Shown one piece after another: positions 25,999-32,403 of a DNA stretch of 64,000 nucleotides. The notes below the pieces were generated by a model. It ran no database searches and had not been told where the DNA came from. It worked only from the letters and a program-made list of their open reading frames with translations. The stretch covers positions 248,001 through 312,000 of the forward strand of contig NZ_JNJB01000001.1 of the NCBI RefSeq assembly GCF_000701505.1, given 5' to 3'. Both the position numbers and the translations under genes were made by a program. This DNA is from Dyadobacter crusticola DSM 16708 (GTDB lineage Bacteria > Bacteroidota > Bacteroidia > Cytophagales > Spirosomataceae). Numbering within the stretch: position 1 is the first letter of the stretch; each line of letters opens with the position of its first letter.

Positions 25999-27285
25999 TT
26001 ACACTCTCCATTCCTTCTGCATTGTTCTTCCGAGCAGCTTATCTGCCTCTTTATCCTGCACGAAGTTCTCCCTCCCCGGATCCCATTTCAGCGACCGGCC
26101 AAGCCGGTATGCAATGTTGCCGATGTTGCAAACACTCGCTGTCCGGTGCCCGACTTCCACGTCACAAATGGGCGGCTTGCGTGACCTGATTGCATTGATA
26201 AAATCCTGGTAATGATTTGTACTCACATATACATCGGATTCGCCTTCCTGAAAAGTCTTGTCTTTCAAAGTTTCCGGCGTGGTTTTCAGTTCTCCTCTTG
26301 CAACAAATACTTCTCCTTCCGTTCCCACAAAGTGGCAATGCTGCTTGCCTTCCATGGGCCGGTGAATTACTTCTGTTCCATTTGCGTACTTATATATCAG
26401 CCCTTGTTTCGGATCTGAATAGATAAGCTCAACCGGGCCGCTGCTGTCCATATTCAAGCCCCATTGCGCAATATCAAACATATGAGCGCCCCAATCGGTC
26501 ATTCCGCCTCCGCCAAATTCATCATAGTTTCGCCAGGCCGGCCAGAAATTAGCGTCTATCGCGGGCGCGAGCTGGTTATTGTAGGGTCTGTCGACCGTGT
26601 TTGGGCCCATCCACATTTTCCAGTCCAGTCCGGCTGGTGGGGTTTCGGCTTGCAGGTCCCAAACCTTTGGCGGCCCACCAACATTCACGTACACTTTTTC
26701 AACTTTCCCGATCGCACCACTCCGCACCAGCTGCACGGCTTTCGTAAACTCAGGCGCAGACCGCTGCATACTACCGGTTTGAAATACCCGCTTATGTTTC
26801 CGGGTTGCTTCTACCATGGCCCTACCTTCCCGTACTGTGAGCGATAATGGCTTTTCGCAGTAAATATCCTTTCCCGCCTTTGCAGCCAGAACCGCCATTG
26901 AAGCGTGCCAATGGTCTGGCGAAGCGATTACGACCGCGTCAATATCTTTGTCGGAAAGAATCTGCCGGAAATCCGAATGCGCTTTGGCAGCATTATAGTC
27001 GGCTTTTCCGGTCTTTTCTGCATACGATTTATTTGCAGCTGTCAAAAATGTTTCCAGCTTGACCGGGTAAACGTCAGAGGCGGCAGTTACCTGCACTTCG
27101 GGCAATGCGATAAAACGGTTACGCAACCCACCGGCCTGACGGCCGCAGCCGATAAAGCCAAATACGATCTTGTCGCTCGGCGCAGTAAAACCTTTTCCCA
27201 AAACGTGCCGCGGCACAATCATGAACGAGGAAACGACCGCTCCGGCTTTCAGAAAGTCGCGGCGGTTCAGACGTGTTACATTCAT
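25999..27285 (-). CDS. Gfo/Idh/MocA-family oxidoreductase with Tat signal
   Basis: A 428-residue NAD(P)-dependent sugar or sugar-acid oxidoreductase, exported by the Tat route (LNRRDFLKAGAVVSSF, residues 6-21). The Rossmann site is FGFIGCGRQAGGLRN (about 43-57); the EKP triad (DIYCEKPLSL, about 142-151) and the C-terminal alpha/beta domain (WGAHMFDIAQWGL) are typical. It is divergent from a Tat-signal sugar isomerase-like gene across 122 bp and may act with it on a carbohydrate in the periplasm. The substrate is not predictable. Confidence 0.9.
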   Translation of the reverse strand: MNVTRLNRRDFLKAGAVVSSFMIVPRHVLGKGFTAPSDKIVFGFIGCGRQAGGLRNRFIALPEVQVTAASDVYPVKLETFLTAANKSYAEKTGKADYNAAKAHSDFRQILSDKDIDAVVIASPDHWHASMAVLAAKAGKDIYCEKPLSLTVREGRAMVEATRKHKRVFQTGSMQRSAPEFTKAVQLVRSGAIGKVEKVYVNVGGPPKVWDLQAETPPAGLDWKMWMGPNTVDRPYNNQLAPAIDANFWPAWRNYDEFGGGGMTDWGAHMFDIAQWGLNMDSSGPVELIYSDPKQGLIYKYANGTEVIHRPMEGKQHCHFVGTEGEVFVARGELKTTPETLKDKTFQEGESDVYVSTNHYQDFINAIRSRKPPICDVEVGHRTASVCNIGNIAYRLGRSLKWDPGRENFVQDKEADKLLGRTMQKEWRV

Positions 27286-27407
27286 ATTTTTTAATTGAAA
27301 TATCCCTAACGAAAGTAAAATAAAGCGTGAAGTCAGTAATTCTACTGAAAACCTCGTCTTTGTAAAATGTACGCTGTTCGCTACTGTTTTTCCTAAACAT
27401 AAAGACC

Positions 27408-28361
27408 ATGATTGAAGCTCTTTCCCGCCGTGATTTTTTGATCAAAAGTGCACTTGCAGCCAGTGCTGTCCCGCTGCTCTCGACGGACACATTTGCAGTA
27501 AAGCCCAGTGCAAATGCAGATACGATGAAGGTTAACATCTTCTCAAAACACCTCCAATTCCTGAATTATCAGGATATGTCCGAAGCTGCCAGAGAAATGG
27601 GCTTCGACGGAATCGACCTGACGGTACGCCCCAAAGGCCATGTACTGCCCGAGAAAGTGGAGACAGATTTACCGCTGGCGGTGGAAGCAATGAAAAAAGC
27701 TGGTTTCTCGCCTTCGCTGTTTTGTACAGCTGTGGAAGATGCGACCAATCCGGTCGACAAAAAATTATTGGAAACCGCGGCAAAACTTGGCTTCAAGTAC
27801 TACCGGATGAACTGGTACAGATACAACGATCAGAAAACAATCCCGCAGCTCCTGGAAGAATACCAAGGAAAAATGGCCGGGCTGAGCCAGCTGAACGAAC
27901 AGCTGGGTTTGGTAGGCTGCTATCAAAACCATGCGGGAAGAATGGTCGGCGCTTCCATGTTCGAGATCTGGGAAATCCTGCAAAAGGCAAATCCGAAAAC
28001 AATGGGCGCACAGTATGATATCCGTCACGCGACGCTCGAAGGCGGACTTTCCTGGCAAACGGGCTTCAATCTGATCCGTCCAAGTATCAGGACCATTGTA
28101 CTGAAAGATTTTGTTTGGGAAAAAACCAACGGGAAATGGGGACCGAAGAATGTGCCGCTCGGCGAGGGTATGGTTGATTTCAAAACTTATTTTAAACTCC
28201 TGAAAGAGCACAAGGTAGAAGTGCCGATCTGCCTTCACCTGGAATATCCGCTGGGCGGGGCCGATCAGGGTGCATTCGAAATTACCGTCGACAAAAAAGT
28301 GGTTTTCGATGCCATGAAAAGAGATCTGGCCAAGGCTAAACAGCTGTGGGCGGAAGCTTAA
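27408..28361 (+). CDS. Sugar phosphate isomerase/epimerase-like TIM barrel with Tat signal
   Basis: A 317-residue protein. An N-terminal twin-arginine motif (LSRRDFLIKSALAASA, residues 4-19) precedes an AP-endonuclease-2/xylose-isomerase-like TIM barrel (about 38-310). Visible metal-site candidates include CTAVEDATN, VGCYQNHAGRMVG (about 168-180), YDIRHATLEGG (about 199-209) and ICLHLEYPLGG (about 275-285). The next gene starts 57 bp downstream on the same strand. With the two Gfo/Idh/MocA neighbours, it suggests a small carbohydrate oxidation/isomerisation cluster; the compound is unknown. Confidence 0.87.
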   Translation: MIEALSRRDFLIKSALAASAVPLLSTDTFAVKPSANADTMKVNIFSKHLQFLNYQDMSEAAREMGFDGIDLTVRPKGHVLPEKVETDLPLAVEAMKKAGFSPSLFCTAVEDATNPVDKKLLETAAKLGFKYYRMNWYRYNDQKTIPQLLEEYQGKMAGLSQLNEQLGLVGCYQNHAGRMVGASMFEIWEILQKANPKTMGAQYDIRHATLEGGLSWQTGFNLIRPSIRTIVLKDFVWEKTNGKWGPKNVPLGEGMVDFKTYFKLLKEHKVEVPICLHLEYPLGGADQGAFEITVDKKVVFDAMKRDLAKAKQLWAEA

Positions 28362-28418
28362 AACGCATTTTCAGCTGCGTGAAGTTACATTTGCATTAAG
28401 TCTAACTATTTAAATGAT

Positions 28419-29456
28419 ATGCCTTCAAAAATTCTGAATGTCGGGTTGATAGGTTTCGGATTGTCGGGACGCTATTTCCATTCGCCTTTTCTGAGCACTA
28501 ATCCAGGTTTTAAAATCAAAACCGTTGTTGAAAGAAGCAAAAACGAAGCGCAGGCTTTTGACCCGGAAATCGGGAATGCACGCTCCGTCGACGAGCTGCT
28601 GAGCGATGAGTCGATTGACCTGGTTTTCATTTGCACACCCAACGATACCCATTTTCCATACGCCATGGACGCGTTGGAAAACGGCAAACATGTGGTGATC
28701 GAAAAGCCATTTGCAGCCACTGAGGGAGAAGCGCGGCAACTATTCGAACTGGGGGAGAAAAAAGGGCTGGTACTCACTGCCTACCAGAACCGGAGATGGG
28801 ATTCTGATTTTTTGACAGTCAAAAAAATCCTTTCAGAAGGAAAATTAGGCGATATAATAGAATTTGAAAGCCATTACGATCGCTACCGTGAAGTGGTACC
28901 AACCGAATCCTGGAAGGAGAAAAGCGTACCCGTGGGCGGCAATCTCTACAACCTCGGTCCGCATTTGATCGACCAGGTACTGGTGCTTTTCGGTGAGCCT
29001 GAAACGGTTACTGCAGAAATTCGCACGGTACGGCCGCATTCCGAGATCGATGATTACTTTGATATCCGCTTAGGGTATAAAGACAAGCTGGTAATCGTGA
29101 AGTCCAGCCTGATGATCTATGAAAATCACCTGCGGTACGTTTTGCATGGCACCAAAGGTTCGTTCATCAAAGGCGGCTTGGATCCTCAGGAGGAAACATT
29201 AAGAAAAGATATCCTGCCAACAACGCAGCCCTGGGGTGTGGAACCGGAAGACCGCTGGGGAAAATTATACAGCAAAGACTTTACAGGCGTGATCGAAAGT
29301 GAAGCCGGGGATTATGCGCCCTTTTACCAAAATGTGTATGATGCGATTGTGAACAATGCAGAGCTGGCCGTAAAGCCGGAAGAAATTCTGCGCACTACAC
29401 GTGTGATCGACCTGGCGGCGCAAAGCAGCCGCGAGAAGAAGGTACTACCGTTTTAG
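28419..29456 (+). CDS. Cytosolic Gfo/Idh/MocA-family oxidoreductase
   Basis: A 345-residue protein without a signal peptide. The Rossmann motif GLIGFGLSGRYFHSPFL (about 9-25) and EKPFAATEGEARQ (about 95-107) resemble the scyllo-inositol dehydrogenase (IolW/YdgJ-like) branch. Catalytic-region residues YDRYREV and GGNLYNLGPHLIDQ (about 174-187, with the conserved His) are present. It follows the Tat-exported isomerase-like gene by 57 bp and ends at a bidirectional hairpin. Inositol or a related cyclitol/sugar is a guess from subfamily resemblance. Confidence 0.9.
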   Translation: MPSKILNVGLIGFGLSGRYFHSPFLSTNPGFKIKTVVERSKNEAQAFDPEIGNARSVDELLSDESIDLVFICTPNDTHFPYAMDALENGKHVVIEKPFAATEGEARQLFELGEKKGLVLTAYQNRRWDSDFLTVKKILSEGKLGDIIEFESHYDRYREVVPTESWKEKSVPVGGNLYNLGPHLIDQVLVLFGEPETVTAEIRTVRPHSEIDDYFDIRLGYKDKLVIVKSSLMIYENHLRYVLHGTKGSFIKGGLDPQEETLRKDILPTTQPWGVEPEDRWGKLYSKDFTGVIESEAGDYAPFYQNVYDAIVNNAELAVKPEEILRTTRVIDLAAQSSREKKVLPF

Positions 29457-29473
29457 CAGGTACCCTAAAAAAG

Positions 29474-29505
29474 AAATAGCAGCCTCAAACCGGGCTGCTA
29501 TTTTT
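29474..29505. terminator. Bidirectional terminator between convergent genes
   Basis: AAATAGCAGCC and GGCTGCTATTT pair around an 8-nt loop. T-runs follow on both strands (TTTTT on plus; TTTCTTTTTTAG on minus). It serves the genes ending at 29456 (plus) and 29528 (minus). Confidence 0.88.
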
Positions 29506-29527
29506 ATACTTGATCAACAAATTTATA

Positions 29528-29893
29528 CTATTTTACTACCGCAGTTACCTGACGTTTTGTCTCTGTTGAGATAGAGAAAGGTTTCGTAGATACTTCGCTT
29601 CCGTTGTTGATCACGAAGCTGTAGTTTCCGTCAGCAAGGTTTGACAGGTCAAATATTTTTGAGTAGTTCTCTGATTTTGGAAGAGAAGTGCTGTAAACAG
29701 TTTCTCCGCTGAAATTCTTGATAGACAAAGAAGATCTCTCTTTTACGTTTTCAAGAGTCAGTTTGAATTTCAATTCGCTGTTAGAAACAACTTCGATCGA
29801 AGCGCTGTTTTCTTTTGCTTTGTCCGCAGCTACTGAAAAGTTTGCAGTTGATACTCCCACCAATACTGCAATTGCTAAAAATGTCTTTTTCAT
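29528..29893 (-). CDS. Small secreted protein resembling a stand-alone T9SS-type C-terminal domain
   Basis: A 121-residue protein with a clear signal peptide (cut near VAADK, residue 23). The mature ~98 residues follow the pattern of type A sorting domains: LSIKNFSGETVYSTSLP (about 56-72), FDLSNLADGNYSFVINNG (about 85-102), then VSTKPFSI. Such domains usually sit at the end of large type IX-secreted proteins; here there is almost nothing else. It may be a small secreted beta-sandwich protein of the DUF3244 kind rather than a T9SS cargo. Function unknown. Confidence 0.8.
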   Translation of the reverse strand: MKKTFLAIAVLVGVSTANFSVAADKAKENSASIEVVSNSELKFKLTLENVKERSSLSIKNFSGETVYSTSLPKSENYSKIFDLSNLADGNYSFVINNGSEVSTKPFSISTETKRQVTAVVK

Positions 29894-30117
29894 TTTACTT
29901 AATGTTTTAAAGTCGTTAATAATTGTACTTTTTATATTTTCAATCTTTTACTATCACTGCACTAGTCAAAATCAATTTTTTTGCTGTTGCTTAACCGTTT
30001 TGACAATTCAAAGGTAGCTGGATTGTGCACTGAAAGTCAATAGGCTGATTTTGAGATCAAGAAAGTTCTTTTTGCTGTTATCTATTAATATTAGAATAGT
30101 TATATGTTTCTAATGAA

Positions 30118-30183
30118 AGTACAACAAGTCGTTTGAAATTTGACAGTAAACTGTAAAAAGTACAATTGGCGGTTTGTTGTACT
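30118..30183. repeat. Nested inverted repeat
   Basis: Perfect 10-nt outer arms AGTACAACAA (30118-30127) and TTGTTGTACT (30174-30183) enclose a small palindrome ACAGT-AA-ACTGT (30143-30154). No T-run follows, so a terminator is unlikely; an operator or a cruciform-forming site is possible. Confidence 0.6.
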
Positions 30184-30218
30184 ATTCTTTGAATTTGCAG
30201 GAGATAAAATCTTATCCT

Positions 30219-30285
30219 GCCACGAATGCACGAATGGACACGAAAGTTAATTACCTGCATTCGTGTGCATTCGTGTCTTCGTGGC
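30219..30285. repeat. Imperfect inverted repeat of the GCCACGAATGCACGAAT type
   Basis: The left arm (30219-30246, GCCACGAATGCACGAATGG) and the right arm (30255-30285, ending TTCGTGTCTTCGTGGC) are reverse complements apart from small indels, and each arm repeats an internal CACGAATG unit. It ends 8 nt before the proposed ECF promoter and continues with AAAAAACC on the plus strand, so it can also terminate incoming transcription. It looks like a dispersed intergenic element. Confidence 0.75.
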
Positions 30286-30292
30286 AAAAAAC

Positions 30293-30321
30293 CTTAAAGT
30301 AATTTGCCGCGATCCCCGTCT
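30293..30321 (+). promoter_or_regulatory. Proposed ECF-type promoter P1, upstream of the sigma factor gene
   Basis: CTTAAAGTAA (30293-30302) and CCCGTCT (30315-30321) are separated by 12 nt. The same two blocks with the same spacing occur at 31320-31348 ahead of the next operon; over 37 aligned positions 28 agree with no gap. CGTC-type -10 elements are common in ECF promoters, and 29 nt separate this block from the sigma factor start. Autoregulation is inferred. Confidence 0.6.
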
Positions 30322-30350
30322 ACCTGATTGGTAATACCTTATTTCAACGC

Positions 30351-30899
30351 TTGTCCCAGAAAAAGCCAAATATCATCCAGACCGTCGCTGCGTACAGTAA
30401 GCAGTTAATGGGATTCATACGTCAGCGTGTGAATTCCGATGAGGATGCGGAAGATATTTTGCAGGATGTCTGGTACCAGCTGAGCAGTGTGCCTGAGGTA
30501 GAAGCAATCGAGCAGGTCGGAAGCTGGCTGTACCGGGTTGCGCGAAACCGCATTATCGATAAGTACCGGAAACAAAAACCCGACTTTCTGGAAGATTACG
30601 GGTATGAAGATGAAGACGGAGAATTTAACTTCAAGGAGATTCTGCTGGCCGACGACAACTCGCCGGAAACGGCTTACCTGAAAGAAGTTTTTTGGGAACA
30701 GCTTACAATTGCTTTGGAAGAACTGCCGGAAAACCAACGGCAGGTTTTTATATGGAATGAAATGGAAGACCAGACTTTTCAGGAGATCTCAGATCGAACT
30801 GGAGAAAATATCAAGACTTTAATTTCCCGAAAAAGATATGCGGTCCGGCATTTGCGGGAGCGGCTGGAAACGGTTTACCGGGAGTTTGTAAATTATTAA
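30351..30899 (+). CDS. ECF-type RNA polymerase sigma factor
   Basis: A 182-residue sigma factor that should direct RNA polymerase to a stress regulon. Region 2 covers about 12-80 (LMGFIRQRVNSDEDAEDILQ, then DVWYQL, WLYRVARNRIIDKYRK); an acidic linker follows (about 84-110); region 4 is about 122-175 (LEELPENQRQVFIWNEMEDQ, then TFQEISDRTGENIKTLISRK). The start is TTG at 30351: the frame closes at a TAA at 30300, and the first ATG would delete part of region 2. No FecR-type or ZAS anti-sigma gene is adjacent; the next gene encodes a small membrane protein that may take that role. Confidence 0.93.
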   Translation: MSQKKPNIIQTVAAYSKQLMGFIRQRVNSDEDAEDILQDVWYQLSSVPEVEAIEQVGSWLYRVARNRIIDKYRKQKPDFLEDYGYEDEDGEFNFKEILLADDNSPETAYLKEVFWEQLTIALEELPENQRQVFIWNEMEDQTFQEISDRTGENIKTLISRKRYAVRHLRERLETVYREFVNY

Positions 30900-30910
30900 C
30901 TTTGTCAACC

Positions 30911-31279
30911 ATGAATGAGCGCAACATGAAGAGAAGGCGGCTTGCATTTTTTTTCCCTGTATTTGCCCTGCTCGCCGCATTGCTGCTGGGTGCGGTTGTG
31001 AAATTTCTTTGGAATGCGACACTACCCTTGCTCGTGGATGTAAACGAGATCACTTACTGGCAGTCGGTAGCGCTTCTCCTTTTGTGCCGGATATTGTTCG
31101 GCAATTTCGGAAGGCCGGGCGGCGGCGGGCCTCCGCGCTGGGGCAGATGGAACCGTGAAAATGGACCGTCCCGTTTTGGTGAATGGCGAAACAAATGGAA
31201 AGAGATGACGCCGGACGAAAGGATCAGGTTCAAGCAGGAAATGCGGAACCGATGCAGAAAGCCGCCAGAAAATATGTAG
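30911..31279 (+). CDS. Small membrane protein co-transcribed with the sigma factor
   Basis: A 122-residue protein starting 11 bp after the sigma factor stop. A basic N-terminus (MNERNMKRRR) precedes a hydrophobic span (about 11-33) and a second (about 46-64, YWQSVALLLLCRILFGNF). A Gly/Pro/Trp/Arg-rich segment follows (about 65-90), then a helical, charged tail MTPDERIRFKQEMRNRC (about 98-114) that resembles the LTPxxR-type helices of Spy/CpxP-like and zinc-resistance-associated proteins. It could be the anti-sigma or sensor partner; that is inference from position and topology. Confidence 0.82.
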   Translation: MNERNMKRRRLAFFFPVFALLAALLLGAVVKFLWNATLPLLVDVNEITYWQSVALLLLCRILFGNFGRPGGGGPPRWGRWNRENGPSRFGEWRNKWKEMTPDERIRFKQEMRNRCRKPPENM

Positions 31280-31280
31280 G

Positions 31281-31317
31281 AAAGCCCGGTCAGCCGACCG
31301 GGCTTTATTTTTTGTCA
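31281..31317 (+). terminator. Terminator of the sigma factor operon
   Basis: AAAGCCCGGT and ACCGGGCTTT pair perfectly around a 6-nt loop, followed by ATTTTTTG. It starts 2 nt after the stop and ends just before the second proposed ECF promoter. Confidence 0.9.
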
Positions 31318-31319
31318 AG

Positions 31320-31348
31320 CTTAAAGTAAAATCCCGACTTACCCGTCT
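31320..31348 (+). promoter_or_regulatory. Proposed ECF-type promoter P2, upstream of the small-protein/Hsp20 operon
   Basis: CTTAAAGTAA (31320-31329), 12 nt, then CCCGTCT (31342-31348), the same arrangement as at 30293-30321. It begins 3 nt after the preceding terminator and 57 nt separate it from the ATG at 31406. This is the second member of the only pair of such sequences I noticed. Confidence 0.6.
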
Positions 31349-31405
31349 GCCTCATTAATGCATTGAACTGCATTGTAATCAAACAGCTAATCAACTCATT
31401 CGGCC

Positions 31406-31663
31406 ATGATCACATCCATTTCAAGAGTAGTACTCGCAGGTATCCTCGGCGGCTTTCTGCTTTTTCTCATTCCATTTCTCATTTTCAAGGCACTCCTGTT
31501 CCTTCTTGTTTTCGGCTTGATTTTCCGGCTGGTAGCAGGCAGAAGACAGTTCGGAAGATGGCGTGGGCACAGATCGCGGGCGCCGTTCTACGACCGTTAT
31601 GAGATTTATGAAACCAAAGAAAGCCTGCGGGATCATTCCAACAATTATCCAAAACAAATCTAA
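31406..31663 (+). CDS. Small membrane protein, function unknown
   Basis: An 85-residue protein. A long hydrophobic stretch (about 8-42, LAGILGGFLLFLIPFLIFKA and onward) could be two tight spans in a hairpin, followed by a strongly basic segment (GRRQFGRWRGHRSR, about 45-58) and a Tyr/Glu-rich soluble tail. I know no named family for it. It is the first gene of the operon behind promoter P2; the next gene starts 2 bp after its stop. Confidence 0.78.
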   Translation: MITSISRVVLAGILGGFLLFLIPFLIFKALLFLLVFGLIFRLVAGRRQFGRWRGHRSRAPFYDRYEIYETKESLRDHSNNYPKQI

Positions 31664-31665
31664 CC

Positions 31666-31857
31666 ATGAGAAGAAGTACCAAAATTTTGCTGGGGATCAG
31701 CGTAGCGCTGATTACAGCTGCAAGCCTCCACCTGACCGCAGGGACGCGGTTCCATCCCAGACACTTTCGCGGACACGGTCTACGCCATTGCGACAGGCAC
31801 TGGGGCGAGCTGGAAAAGCCTGCGGACCTGAACCCGGGCTTTGAGCGCAGGTATTAA
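31666..31857 (+). CDS. Small exported His-rich protein
   Basis: A 63-residue protein with a single N-terminal hydrophobic stretch (about 6-25, signal peptide or anchor) and a short tail with five His and one Cys within about 18 residues (RFHPRHFRGHGLRHCDRHWG). That density suggests metal binding in the periplasm, but no family is recognised. The stop codon shares one base with the next start (TAATG), showing translational coupling with the Hsp20 gene. Confidence 0.72.
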   Translation: MRRSTKILLGISVALITAASLHLTAGTRFHPRHFRGHGLRHCDRHWGELEKPADLNPGFERRY

Positions 31858-32285
31858 TGAGTATCCATTTAAAACAAACAAATATGTGTAACAGATATGG
31901 AAATCGCGGCTTTGGAGTGCGCCACGATCATTACAACCGCTTTGCCGGTAACTCCCGTGAATACCGTGTACCGGTCAATATTCTTAAAAACGAAAGCGAG
32001 TATCAACTCTTCGTATTCGCACCCGACAGGGCCAAGGAAGATTTCAGGATCAATTTAAAGGGACACGAACTGAGCATTTCGTACCAGCTGAAAGAAGAAG
32101 CCCGCGAAAACCGAAACTGGGTGCGGCACGAATTCAGTAAAGCTTCATTTGAACGTACATTTATGATCGATGAAACAGTGGATCCAGAAAATATCCGAGC
32201 TGAGTATCAAAACGGCATTCTGCTCCTCACACTTCCGATTATCCCCGGCTCTGAAAAGCCTGCACAGGAAATTAAAGTAAGTTAA
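31857..32285 (+). CDS. Small heat-shock protein Hsp20/alpha-crystallin family
   Basis: A 142-residue chaperone (133 if the ATG at 31884 is used). The alpha-crystallin domain spans about 36-135: VPVNILKNESEYQLFVFAPD, FRINLKGHELSISYQ, SFERTFMIDETVDPENIRA and the signature AEYQNGILLLTLP (about 116-128). The C-terminal EIKVS offers an I-x-V-like anchor. It lacks a signal peptide, so it is cytosolic, and holds unfolding proteins for DnaK-type refolding. It is the last gene of the P2 operon and overlaps the His-rich gene by 1 bp. Confidence 0.93.
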   Translation: MSIHLKQTNMCNRYGNRGFGVRHDHYNRFAGNSREYRVPVNILKNESEYQLFVFAPDRAKEDFRINLKGHELSISYQLKEEARENRNWVRHEFSKASFERTFMIDETVDPENIRAEYQNGILLLTLPIIPGSEKPAQEIKVS

Positions 32286-32300
32286 TACAGTCATTTGAAT

Positions 32301-32342
32301 GCAAAGAGTCCGCTGACCACATTGCTCAGCGGACTTTTTTGC
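32301..32342 (+). terminator. Terminator after the Hsp20 gene
   Basis: AGTCCGCTGA and TCAGCGGACT pair perfectly around a 9-nt loop, flanked by GCAAAG and TTTTTTGC, giving a T-run on the plus strand. Confidence 0.9.
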
Positions 32343-32403
32343 ATCCACGCTCAGGTAGGGCCAATTTCGAAGAGTCTGCCGGACTATCGAATCACTGATC
32401 ACC

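Larger units (their letters stand above)
29894..30350. other. Intergenic region upstream of the ECF sigma gene
   Basis: 457 bp between divergent genes, AT-rich. It holds a nested inverted repeat (30118-30183), a long imperfect inverted repeat (30219-30285) and the proposed ECF promoter (30293-30321). Nothing else was recognised from 29894 to 30117. Confidence 0.6.

Noticed and set aside
29921..30168. AAAAAGTACAATT present in opposite orientation upstream of the divergent genes at 29528 and 30351
   Set aside because: Only 13 AT-rich bases match and the distances to the starts differ; not enough for a shared operator.
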